From an uncultured Faecalibacterium sp. (GTDB lineage: Bacteria > Bacillota > Clostridia > Oscillospirales > Ruminococcaceae), in contig CAAHET010000208.1 in assembly GCA_900772565.1 (NCBI GenBank), positions 1-14,522 of the forward strand: a stretch of 14,522 bases of DNA, given 5' to 3'. Numbering within the stretch: the stretch's first letter is position 1; each line of letters begins with the position of its first letter. Under the pieces are notes generated by a model. It searched no databases, was not told the DNA's origin, and saw nothing but the letters and a program-made list of their open reading frames with translations. A program made the position numbers and the translations under genes. Shown one piece after another: positions 6,162 to 13,298 of the stretch.

Positions 6162-6716
6162 ATGGAATACAGACTGACTACCCCCTGCACCGCGCAGGAG
6201 CTTGCCCCGCTGAAAGCGGGGGATACCGTGCTACTTTCCGGTGTGGTGTACACCGCCCGGGATCAGGCACACAAGCGGATGATGGAAGCGCTGGACAAGG
6301 GCGAAACGCTGCCTTTTTCCCTTGAGGGCAGCGCTATCTATTATGTAGGCCCCACCCCGGAGCGCCCGGGTGAGGTCATCGGCTCGGCAGGGCCTACCAC
6401 CAGCGGACGCATGGACGCCATGAGCCCCCGGCTGCTGGATCTTGGCAACAAGATCATGATCGGCAAGGGCAAGCGGGACGCCGCTGTCAAAGACGCTGTG
6501 GTGCGCAACGGTGCGGTGTATCTGGCCGCGCTGGGCGGTGCCGGTGCGCTGATGGCCAAAAGCGTGCAGACGCTGGAAGTGATCGCATGGCCGGACTTGG
6601 GCTGTGAAGCGGTGCGCCGCCTGACCGTGCAGGATATGCCCCTGACCGTTGTGCTGGACGCCCACGGCGGCGACCTGTACGAGGCTGGCCCCGCCGCCTA
6701 TCTGGCTGCACTGTAA
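6162..6716 (+). CDS. Class I fumarate hydratase, beta subunit
   Basis: This is the C-terminal-domain partner of the preceding gene, 184 residues, completing the active site of the two-subunit fumarase. Visible family motifs are SGVVYTARDQAHKR (26-39, with His37), GPTTSGRMD (77-85) and IGKGKRD (100-106). All lie where the swivelling C-terminal domain of single-chain class I fumarases has them. A strong AAGGAGGGG site precedes ATG 6162. No clear T-tailed terminator follows. A 7-bp dyad, TTGCACC (6718-6724) with GGTGCAA (6744-6750), begins at the stop codon but has a long loop, so some read-through into the metal regulator is possible. As with alpha, tartrate dehydratase beta is the alternative. 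Confidence 0.93.
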   Translation: MEYRLTTPCTAQELAPLKAGDTVLLSGVVYTARDQAHKRMMEALDKGETLPFSLEGSAIYYVGPTPERPGEVIGSAGPTTSGRMDAMSPRLLDLGNKIMIGKGKRDAAVKDAVVRNGAVYLAALGGAGALMAKSVQTLEVIAWPDLGCEAVRRLTVQDMPLTVVLDAHGGDLYEAGPAAYLAAL

Positions 6717-6784
6717 ATTGCACCCTTTGCACAAAACAGGGGCGGTGCAAAACCGGCAAAACAGCAGTTCTGTGCAGAAAAATA

Positions 6785-6799
6785 TGGTTAGTTCAACCA
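6785..6799. promoter_or_regulatory. Candidate operator dyad upstream of the metal regulator
   Basis: TGGTT (6785-6789) and AACCA (6795-6799) form an inverted repeat with a 5-bp spacer, ending 18 bp before the -35 box of the regulator gene. It could be an autoregulatory site. It does not match a DtxR or MntR consensus I can recall, so this rests only on symmetry and position. Confidence 0.25.
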
Positions 6800-6816
6800 A
6801 ACTTGCTGCGAATTAC

Positions 6817-6845
6817 TTGCATCAACCGCAAAAATGTGATATCCT
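6817..6845 (+). promoter_or_regulatory. Promoter of the DtxR-family gene
   Basis: TTGCAT (6817-6822), a 17-bp spacer and an extended -10 TGATATCCT (TATCCT at 6840-6845). The predicted leader before ATG 6923 is about 70 nt. Confidence 0.55.
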
Positions 6846-6922
6846 TTAACATACGACAGAAGGTACACATACCCTGTCGGAAAAATCCCCCAGAGGGAAT
6901 AAGGCAGGAGGCCGGACAAACC

Positions 6923-7312
6923 ATGCAGATCCACCAGTCCGCGGAAGATTATCTTGAAACGATCCTGATGCTGAGCCAGCGTATGGGCAAAGTGCGCTCC
7001 ATTGACGTTGTCAATGAGCTGGGCTTTACCAAAGCCAGCGTGAGCATCGCTATGAAAAAGCTGCGGGAGAACGGCTATATCGCGGTGGACGGCGAAGGCA
7101 ACCTGACCCTGCTGGAGCCCGGGTTGGAGATCGCCCAGCGCATTTACAGCCGCCATCAGCTGCTGACCCACTTCTTTGTGCAGCTGGGCGTGGACGAGCA
7201 GACCGCCGCCGAGGACGCCTGCAAGGCAGAGCACATCCTCAGCGAGCAGACGCTGGAAAAGATCCGCGAAAGCGCTCTGCGCAACGATGCCACCCATCCG
7301 CAGGCAAAGTAA
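6923..7312 (+). CDS. DtxR/MntR-family metal-dependent transcriptional regulator
   Basis: This is a 129-residue cytoplasmic DNA-binding protein that should repress metal uptake genes when loaded with Fe2+ or Mn2+. A winged helix-turn-helix (about 1-65, with IDVVNELGFTKASVSIAMKKL) is followed by a dimerisation and metal-binding domain. The SH3-like third domain of DtxR/IdeR is missing, as in MntR. Aligned by eye to Bacillus MntR, the ligands are Asp9, Glu12, His78, Glu103 and His104, all conserved. Position 100 is Cys where MntR has Glu99 and DtxR has Cys102. The frame is open back to 6803, but AGGAGG at 6906-6911 and the usual start (QSAEDYLETI) select ATG 6923. It is monocistronic, between its own promoter and terminator. 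No transporter gene lies beside it, so its target is unknown. Confidence 0.9.
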   Translation: MQIHQSAEDYLETILMLSQRMGKVRSIDVVNELGFTKASVSIAMKKLRENGYIAVDGEGNLTLLEPGLEIAQRIYSRHQLLTHFFVQLGVDEQTAAEDACKAEHILSEQTLEKIRESALRNDATHPQAK

Positions 7313-7322
7313 TATGATTTCA

Positions 7323-7364
7323 AGAGACACCGGAGCGCCGAAAGACGTTCCGGTGTCTCTTTTT
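7323..7364 (+). terminator. Rho-independent terminator of the DtxR-family gene
   Basis: AGAGACACCGGA (7323-7334) pairs with TCCGGTGTCTCT (7349-7360), extended inward by GCG/CGT with one G-U pair, and is followed by TTTT. It starts 10 nt after the stop codon. Confidence 0.95.
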
Positions 7365-7385
7365 GTACGAAAACTTTGGTTTTCG

Positions 7386-7414
7386 TTGCATATCTGTTAT
7401 GGATTTGGTACAAT
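7386..7414 (+). promoter_or_regulatory. Promoter of the diguanylate cyclase gene
   Basis: TTGCAT (7386-7391), a 17-bp spacer, then TGGTACAAT with TACAAT at 7409-7414 as an extended -10. It leaves a leader of about 80 nt; no recognisable c-di-GMP riboswitch fold was found in it. Confidence 0.7.
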
Positions 7415-7500
7415 AAGTCTGTGTGAAAAAGAAACGATGGAAGAATGAAAAGAGCCGGGACGGCGTAAAGCTGCCCTAAGATAAAGGAGAACGTTGCGGC

Positions 7501-8679
7501 ATGGATGCTATTGCGCATACTCAGGTCAGTGCGGTCTGTCTGGTCACACTGGCAGTTTTGCTGCGGGCGCAGCAGAAAATGCGGGATAAAAGCCTGCCCG
7601 GGCGGCTGTTCACGACGCTGCTGTGGTCTGCCGGGGCGCTGACGATCATAGATCATGGCAGCACGCTGGCGCAGCTGGGTGCGTGGCAGGAGCTGGGCAT
7701 CCCCCTGACCTACTGTCTGAACGCAGGGTGCAGCATTTTGTTTTATCTGCTGGCGGCATGGTGCTGCCTGCTGGTGCTTTTGTATGTGGAGGCAGAGCTG
7801 GGGCATACATGGCCGGAGGATAGCCGCAAGCTGGCGCTCAGCGCCGCGCCGCTGGTGCTGCTTTTGCTGGCGCTGCTGACGGCGCGGGACGAAAACGGCT
7901 TCTGCTATCTGGATGCAGAAGGGCTGCGGGGCAGCACATTGTTTTTGGGGCCGGAGCTGGTGGGGCTTGCCTATCTGGCCATTACTTTTATCCATTGCGG
8001 CTGGACGCTGGCTCGCCGTGATCAGGAGAGACCCAAAGAGGAACTGGAAACCCTGTTGCTGCTCGCGCTTGTGCCGGCAGCAGGCTTTTTACTGCAAGGC
8101 TGGCTGCCCGGGCGCGGGCTGCTGTGCTGCGGCATTGCGCTGGGGCTGGTGTGCGTGTATGTGCTGGTGTTGCAGACCAAGTTCACGGTGGACACCCTGA
8201 CCGGCGTCAGCAACCGCATCGTGGCGCTGCGCTATCTGGAAAGCGAGCTGCCCTATTACCGCCGCCACCCCAACCGCTCGCTGCATTTCCTCATGATGGA
8301 CTTGGATCACTTCAAGCACATCAACGATGCATACGGCCACTTGGAGGGGGACGCCGCACTGGTGCTGCTGGCGGGCATTCTGAAAAAGGTGTGCGCCAAC
8401 TATAACGGCGTGCTGGCGCGCTACGGCGGCGATGAATTCTGCATCGCCTGCGGCTGCAATAGCGTGGAGGTGCGCACCCTGATCGCCTCCATCCAGCGGG
8501 AGCTGGACGCCGCCAACGCCGCTTCCGGCAAACCCTACCAGATCGAGATCAGCATCGGCTGCGCCCGCCTTGAGCCGGACATTGCCACCGTGCACGACCT
8601 GATCGATAAAGCCGATCAGGAGATGTACCAGCTCAAGACCCGCAAACGCGGAACAGCCCCCGCAGAGAAACAGGGCTGA
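7501..8679 (+). CDS. Multi-pass membrane GGDEF diguanylate cyclase
   Basis: The 392-residue protein probably makes cyclic di-GMP from two GTP in response to a membrane or external signal. The first 225 residues are an array of about seven hydrophobic segments (roughly 8-22, 35-50, 68-96, 108-127, 147-168, 183-200 and 206-225), with no recognised ligand domain. A GGDEF domain fills about 226-380. The start motif DTLTGVSNR (231-239), the metal and substrate stretch MDLDHFKHINDAYGH (266-280) and an intact GGDEF signature (309-313) are all present, so catalysis is expected. The inhibitory I-site RxxD, normally five residues before GGDEF, is absent; that place reads NYNG (300-303). No EAL domain is fused. 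AAGGAGA at 7484-7490 supports ATG 7501. The gene stands alone under its own promoter. Confidence 0.9.
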   Translation: MDAIAHTQVSAVCLVTLAVLLRAQQKMRDKSLPGRLFTTLLWSAGALTIIDHGSTLAQLGAWQELGIPLTYCLNAGCSILFYLLAAWCCLLVLLYVEAELGHTWPEDSRKLALSAAPLVLLLLALLTARDENGFCYLDAEGLRGSTLFLGPELVGLAYLAITFIHCGWTLARRDQERPKEELETLLLLALVPAAGFLLQGWLPGRGLLCCGIALGLVCVYVLVLQTKFTVDTLTGVSNRIVALRYLESELPYYRRHPNRSLHFLMMDLDHFKHINDAYGHLEGDAALVLLAGILKKVCANYNGVLARYGGDEFCIACGCNSVEVRTLIASIQRELDAANAASGKPYQIEISIGCARLEPDIATVHDLIDKADQEMYQLKTRKRGTAPAEKQG

Positions 8680-8698
8680 ATATTTTTAACTGAAAAAA

Positions 8699-8734
8699 GT
8701 GGCTCGGAAACGTCCGCAGACGTTTCCGGGCCAC
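8699..8734. terminator. Strong hairpin after the diguanylate cyclase gene, U-tract on the minus strand
   Basis: GTGGCTCGGAAACGT (8699-8713) pairs with ACGTTTCCGGGCCAC (8720-8734) over 15 bp with one G-U, loop CCGCAG. On the plus strand it begins 19 nt past the stop codon but is followed by AAATTATAATAAT, not a T run. On the minus strand it is followed at once by six T. It therefore looks like a better terminator for antisense transcripts, and may still act in both directions. Confidence 0.6.
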
Positions 8735-8766
8735 AAATTATAATAATGTTTTTTACTCTTCTGCCC

Positions 8767-8795
8767 TTGCATCCCGGGGTGGAACGCGGTATTCT
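8767..8795 (+). promoter_or_regulatory. Promoter of the SNF2-dipeptidase operon
   Basis: TTGCAT (8767-8772), 17-bp spacer, TATTCT (8790-8795), about 40 nt before ATG 8841. An overlapping TATAGAAT at 8796-8803 is less well spaced. Confidence 0.5.
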
Positions 8796-8840
8796 TATAG
8801 AATAGACCGGAACTGCGACAGCACAGGGGAGGGAGAGCAC

Positions 8841-11800
8841 ATGGACGCACAGGAGATCCGCGCATTGCTGGGCAAAAGCATCTTTGAGCGGGCACAGAAA
8901 TACTGCAAGCGTATCCTGCAAAGCAGCTGCACCACCAACGAGGACGGGGTGCGGCACCTGACAGCGCTGGTGCAGGGCAGCGGGCCGGACTGCTATTATA
9001 CGCAGGTCTGGCTGCGGGAAAACGGCAGCTTTGTCAGCGCCTCCTGCGACTGCCCCTATAACCAGAACGGCGACGGCACCTACTGTAAGCATATCGGCGC
9101 GCTGCTGCTGCAGGACGCGGAAAAGAACCCGCCTGCCCCGGAAAAAAAGCCGGAGAGCATCCCCGGGGTGCAGCGGGGCGTGGCGGGCTTGAGCGCCGAG
9201 CCCCGCAAGGATAGTTACAGCGCCGGGCTGGATATGCTGTTTGGCCGCAAGTGGCGGGGCGAGGAGCCGGAGACCGACTATGCCGCCCAGCTGCTGCTGG
9301 AGCGCTACCAGCGGGAGGATGCACAGCAGCAGCCCCAGCCTGCCGCCCAGCGCACCGGTTTTGCCCTGCTGGAGCCGGAGCTTACGGCGCACAATGGCCG
9401 TGTCTGGCTGCGGCTGCGGATCTCGGACGGCATCGGCGGGCGGCAGTACCTGATAAAAAGCATCCCGCATTTTCTGGATGCGATCGAGCGGGGCGAAAGT
9501 GTCAGCTATGGTAAATCGCTGGCGTTTGTGCACCGGTGGGACGCCTTTGCCCCGGACGCACAGCAGCTGCTGCGGCTGCTGCGCCGTCAGGTGAGCGCCC
9601 GGCAGGCGTTTGAAGCCGAGGGCACGGTGCGCTCCGGCTGGGAGAAAGGCCCGGCGGGCGGTCTGCCGCTGACCGGCGAGGGGCTGGATGCCCTTGTAGA
9701 ACTTTACGCCGCCGAGGGCGTTGTGGGCGGCTATACCCTTAAAGAGGGGCTGCCGGTCATCAGCTTAAAGGTGGAGCGCCGCAAGGGCGGCGTGCAGCTG
9801 AGCTGTACCCCGGCGCTCAGCGGGGTGCAGGGGCTGGACTATGCTTATCTGCTGGGCGAGACCACCCTCTGGCGGATGCAGCGGGAGGAGTGCCGCCGGG
9901 TGCTGCCGGTGCTGGAGACCTTTGGCGGGCGCAGTCTGTTCTTTACCAGCGCGGATGCCGCCGCCTTTTGCAGCTATGTGCTGCCGGAACTGGGCAACCG
10001 GGTCAACATCGTGGACCCCGACCGGCTGCTGCTGAACCAGATCCCGCTGGAACCGGTGGTGCAGTTTTATCTGGACGCCGACCGGGGGCTTACCGTCACG
10101 GCGTACCCGGTCTTTCTCTACGGCGAGGACAGGGTAGCCCCCGGCGAACCGGTGCCGCCGGATCTTTTGCGGGATGCCCGCACCGAGAACCGGGCAAAGC
10201 GGCTGCTGGAAACCTATCTGGAACCCGAGCTCGGCAAGCCCGGGCATTACAGCCTTTCCGGGGAGGAAGCCCTTTTCCAGCTGCTGGAAGAGGGCATTCC
10301 CGCCCTGCTGGCCATGGGCGAGGTGTACCAGACCGATGCCTTCCGCAATTTGCAGGCCGCCCCGCCCAAGATCTCGGTAGGGGTGTCGGTGCACGGCAGC
10401 GTGCTGGACTTGGAAGTGGACACCGGCGCGTTCCCGGTGGAGGAGCTGCGGGAACTTTTGCAGTCCCTGCACCAGAAAAAGCGCTACCACCGCCTGCGAG
10501 ACGGCAGTCTGCTGCGGCTGGATGACAGTCTGGAAGGGCTGGACGAGCTGAACGACACGCTGGAGCTTTCCGGCGCAAAGCTGAAGGACGGCCACGCCGC
10601 CCTGCCGCTCTACCGCGCCCCCACGCTGGACTGGGCGCTTTCGGGGCAGAACGGCCTGCGGTTCGACCGGGATGACGCCTTCCGGCGCATCAGCCGCAGC
10701 TTTCATGCGGTGCGGGACAGCGAGTATACCCCGCCACTCTCCCTGCAAAAGACCCTGCGCAAATACCAGCGGGACGGCTACCGCTGGCTGCGCACACTGG
10801 ACGGCTACGGCATGGGCGGCATTCTGGCCGATGATATGGGTCTGGGCAAGACCGTGCAGGTGCTCAGCTACCTTCTGGCCATGAAGGAGGGCGGGCAGCA
10901 GCTGCCCAGCCTCATCGTCTGCCCGGCGTCGCTGGTGCTGAACTGGCAGGAGGAATGCCAGAAGTTCACCCCGCAGCTGCAAAGCGTAGCCATGGACGGC
11001 GATGCCGCCCACCGTGCTGCGCTGGTCGATGGGTGGGCGCAGGCGGACATCGTCATCACTAGCTATGACCTGCTGCGCCGGGACGAAAAGCTGTATGCCG
11101 GGCAAAGCTTCTACGCCTGCATTTTGGACGAAGCGCAGGCCATCAAGAACCACACCACCCAGAAATACAAGGCGGTGTGTCGGGTGAACAGCCGGGTGCG
11201 CTTTGCCCTGACCGGCACCCCGGTGGAGAACCGCTTGGGCGAGCTGTGGAGCATCTTCTCCTTTTTGATGCCCGGCTATCTGCCCCCGTACAAGACCTTC
11301 TGCGCCCGGTTTGAAAAGCCCATCGTGCAGGACGAGGATGCCAACGCCGTGCGGCGGCTGAACCAGTTCACCGGCCCCTTCATCCTGCGGCGCATGAAGT
11401 CGGAGGTATTGCGGGAGCTGCCGCCCAAAACCGAGAATGTGCGCCGCGTTGAGCTGGAGACCGAGCAGCGCAAGCTGTATCTGGCGGCGGTGGTGGATGC
11501 GCGCGAAAAGCTGCGGGCGGCAAAGCCGGAGGACAAGATGACCGTGTTTGCCGTGCTGATGCGGCTGCGGGAGATCTGCTGCGACCCGCGCCTTGTGGCA
11601 GACAACTGGACCGGCAGCAGCGCCAAGCTGGAAGCCTGTCTGGAGCTTGTCACCGAGGCGGTGGCGGGCGGGCACCGCATTCTGCTGTTCAGCCAGTTCA
11701 CCTCCATGCTGGAACTGCTGGCAAAGCGGCTGGACGAAGCCGGGGTGAGCCACTTCACCCTGCAAGGCTCTACCCCGAAGCCGGTGCGTGCCGAGCAGGT

Positions 11801-12137
11801 GCGCCGGTTCAATCAGGGCGAGGCAGACGTTTTTCTCATCTCGCTGCGGGCGGGCGGCACGGGCCTCAACCTGACCGCCGCCGATATCGTTATCCACTAT
11901 GACCCGTGGTGGAACCTTGCCGCGCAGAATCAGGCCACCGACCGCGCCTACCGCATCGGTCAGCGCAACCCGGTACAGGTGTACCGGCTGATCGCGCAGG
12001 ACACCATTGAGGAAAAGATCGTGGAGCTGCAACAGGCCAAGCAGTCGCTGGCCGACACCGTTACCGGTGGGGCAGACGGCGCGATTTTGTCCATGAACCC
12101 CGAACAGCTATTGCAGCTGCTGGGAGAAGAAGCATAA
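8841..12137 (+). CDS. SWIM zinc-finger SNF2-family DNA helicase/ATPase
   Basis: This 1098-residue protein is a bacterial Swi2/Snf2 translocase, expected to move on duplex DNA and remodel protein-DNA complexes. The N-terminus carries a SWIM zinc finger with Cys69, Cys71, Cys82 and His84. A long middle part (about 120-620) corresponds in position to the bacterial SNF2-associated region. The ATPase core follows. Motif I is DDMGLGKT (664-671, Lys670), motif II is DEAQ (763-766), then LTGTPVENRLGELWSIFSFL. The second lobe has LLFSQFTSM, SLRAGGTGLNLT and arginine-finger motif VI, QATDRAYRIGQR (1031-1042). The length and order are normal for the RapA/HepA-like SWIM-SNF2 group. No nuclease or methylase partner is near, so a defence role is not supported. 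It precedes the dipeptidase by 15 nt. GGGGAGGGAG lies before the ATG. Confidence 0.93.
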   Translation: MDAQEIRALLGKSIFERAQKYCKRILQSSCTTNEDGVRHLTALVQGSGPDCYYTQVWLRENGSFVSASCDCPYNQNGDGTYCKHIGALLLQDAEKNPPAPEKKPESIPGVQRGVAGLSAEPRKDSYSAGLDMLFGRKWRGEEPETDYAAQLLLERYQREDAQQQPQPAAQRTGFALLEPELTAHNGRVWLRLRISDGIGGRQYLIKSIPHFLDAIERGESVSYGKSLAFVHRWDAFAPDAQQLLRLLRRQVSARQAFEAEGTVRSGWEKGPAGGLPLTGEGLDALVELYAAEGVVGGYTLKEGLPVISLKVERRKGGVQLSCTPALSGVQGLDYAYLLGETTLWRMQREECRRVLPVLETFGGRSLFFTSADAAAFCSYVLPELGNRVNIVDPDRLLLNQIPLEPVVQFYLDADRGLTVTAYPVFLYGEDRVAPGEPVPPDLLRDARTENRAKRLLETYLEPELGKPGHYSLSGEEALFQLLEEGIPALLAMGEVYQTDAFRNLQAAPPKISVGVSVHGSVLDLEVDTGAFPVEELRELLQSLHQKKRYHRLRDGSLLRLDDSLEGLDELNDTLELSGAKLKDGHAALPLYRAPTLDWALSGQNGLRFDRDDAFRRISRSFHAVRDSEYTPPLSLQKTLRKYQRDGYRWLRTLDGYGMGGILADDMGLGKTVQVLSYLLAMKEGGQQLPSLIVCPASLVLNWQEECQKFTPQLQSVAMDGDAAHRAALVDGWAQADIVITSYDLLRRDEKLYAGQSFYACILDEAQAIKNHTTQKYKAVCRVNSRVRFALTGTPVENRLGELWSIFSFLMPGYLPPYKTFCARFEKPIVQDEDANAVRRLNQFTGPFILRRMKSEVLRELPPKTENVRRVELETEQRKLYLAAVVDAREKLRAAKPEDKMTVFAVLMRLREICCDPRLVADNWTGSSAKLEACLELVTEAVAGGHRILLFSQFTSMLELLAKRLDEAGVSHFTLQGSTPKPVRAEQVRRFNQGEADVFLISLRAGGTGLNLTAADIVIHYDPWWNLAAQNQATDRAYRIGQRNPVQVYRLIAQDTIEEKIVELQQAKQSLADTVTGGADGAILSMNPEQLLQLLGEEA

Positions 12138-12152
12138 AGGAGTGTATCTATC

Positions 12153-13142
12153 ATGAAGGTTTGGGATCTGCATTGCGATACCCTGCTCGAACTGCGCCGC
12201 GCCGAAAAGGCGGGCGCACCCAAAAGCTTTTTGCACAACGATCTGCACATCGACCTTGAAAAATTGCAGCAGGGGGATTATCTGCTGCAATGCTTTGCGG
12301 CCTATGTGGATCTGGCCGACCCCGCCCCCGGGGCCGACCCGCTGGTGAGCGTGCTGGAGGAGATCGATATCTTTAAGCGGCTCATGGCGGCTTACCCGGA
12401 AAAGATCGCCCCGGTGTACACCGCCGCCGACCTTGAGCGCAACCGCGCCGAGGGCAAGCTCAGCGCCATGCTGACGGTGGAAGAGGGCGGCTGCTGCAAG
12501 GGCAGTCTGGGCGTGCTGCGGCGGCTGCAGGAACTGGGCGTGCGCATGATGACCCTGACGTGGAACTACCCCAACGAGCTGGCAGCCCCCAACGCAAACC
12601 CCGGCGGGCCGCTGGTACCGAACACCGAGACCGGCCTGACCGAGCGGGGTTTTGCCTTTTTGGAGGAGATGGAAAGGCTGCACATCACCGCAGACGTGAG
12701 CCACCTTTCCGATAAGGGCTTCTGGGACATCGCAAACCACAGCACCCGCCCCTTTGCGGCAAGCCACTCCAACTGCCGGGCGCTGTCGCCCCACAACCGC
12801 AACCTGACCGATGAGATGATCCGCGCACTGGCAGAAAAAGGCGGCATTGCGGGACTGAACTACTGCGCCTCCTTTGTGGACGCAGACTCGGCACATCCGA
12901 AGCTTTGCCGCAGCACGGTGGAGCGGCTGGCAAAGCACGCCGCACACTTCAAGCAGGTGGGCGGCATTGAGGTCATCAGCCTTGGCAGCGACTTTGACGG
13001 CATCGGCGGTCACCACGAGCTGGAAACGGCGGCAGATATGCCGCTGCTGGCCGAGGCACTGCGCCGCGAGGGCTTTACCGAGGACGAGGTGGAAGCCATC
13101 TACTGGCGCAACGCCTACCGCTTCTTTAAAAACAACCTGTAA
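12153..13142 (+). CDS. Membrane dipeptidase (renal dipeptidase family M19)
   Basis: The 329-residue zinc hydrolase should cleave dipeptides; bacterial M19 enzymes often accept a D-residue at the C-terminal side. The binuclear metal site is complete: His7 and Asp9 in DLHCDTL, bridging Glu111 in VEEGG, His184 in DVSHLSD and His205 in ASHSN. Asp280 in GSDFDG is the usual conserved acidic residue. Other family signatures are TLTWNYPNELA (134-144) and GLTERGFAFLEEMERL (161-176). There is no signal peptide, so it is probably cytoplasmic despite the family name. It is translated from AAGGAG (12137-12142), which overlaps the SNF2 stop codon by one base, so it is cotranscribed with the helicase. A functional link between the two is not apparent. 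Confidence 0.93.
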   Translation: MKVWDLHCDTLLELRRAEKAGAPKSFLHNDLHIDLEKLQQGDYLLQCFAAYVDLADPAPGADPLVSVLEEIDIFKRLMAAYPEKIAPVYTAADLERNRAEGKLSAMLTVEEGGCCKGSLGVLRRLQELGVRMMTLTWNYPNELAAPNANPGGPLVPNTETGLTERGFAFLEEMERLHITADVSHLSDKGFWDIANHSTRPFAASHSNCRALSPHNRNLTDEMIRALAEKGGIAGLNYCASFVDADSAHPKLCRSTVERLAKHAAHFKQVGGIEVISLGSDFDGIGGHHELETAADMPLLAEALRREGFTEDEVEAIYWRNAYRFFKNNL

Positions 13143-13165
13143 TAACCTGAAAAATGCAAAAAAGT

Positions 13166-13202
13166 GCCCGGAGATGCCCTGCTGTGTGCGGGTATCCCGG
13201 GC
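13166..13202 (+). other. Hairpin after the dipeptidase gene
   Basis: GCCCGG (13166-13171) pairs with CCGGGC (13197-13202), and TGCCC (13175-13179) pairs with GGGTA (13190-13194) inside it. No T run follows, so it may be a weak terminator, an RNA 3'-end protector, or chance. The rest of the 156-bp gap holds the next promoter. Confidence 0.35.
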
Positions 13203-13208
13203 TGTGTA

Positions 13209-13237
13209 TTGCCCTGCGAGGGGAGGTTTTATATGGT
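13209..13237 (+). promoter_or_regulatory. Candidate promoter of the TSUP permease gene
   Basis: TTGCCC (13209-13214), 17-bp spacer, TATGGT (13232-13237). Both boxes are partial matches. It overlaps the edge of the preceding hairpin. Confidence 0.4.
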
Positions 13238-13298
13238 CTGAGGCGCGCGTCCCCTGAAAAAGAACAAACGACTTGGAAAGATAAGAGGAATTATAACA

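Noticed and set aside
7415..7500. c-di-GMP riboswitch before the diguanylate cyclase gene
   Set aside because: The leader of about 85 nt shows no paired architecture or conserved GEMM-type core that I can recognise.
8616..9533. A 305-codon minus-strand frame over the SNF2 start
   Set aside because: It spans the hairpin at 8699-8734 and the SNF2 promoter, is antisense to the SWIM domain, and has no recognisable content.
9765..12032. A 755-codon open frame on the minus strand
   Set aside because: It lies wholly antisense to the SNF2 gene, which has complete helicase motifs. Long antisense frames are expected from GC-rich codon use, and the translation shows no family motif and has no ribosome site.
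8841..12137. SNF2 protein as part of a phage-defence system such as DISARM
   Set aside because: No methyltransferase, phospholipase-D nuclease or other partner is adjacent, and the SWIM-SNF2 form with a dipeptidase neighbour is a common chromosomal arrangement.
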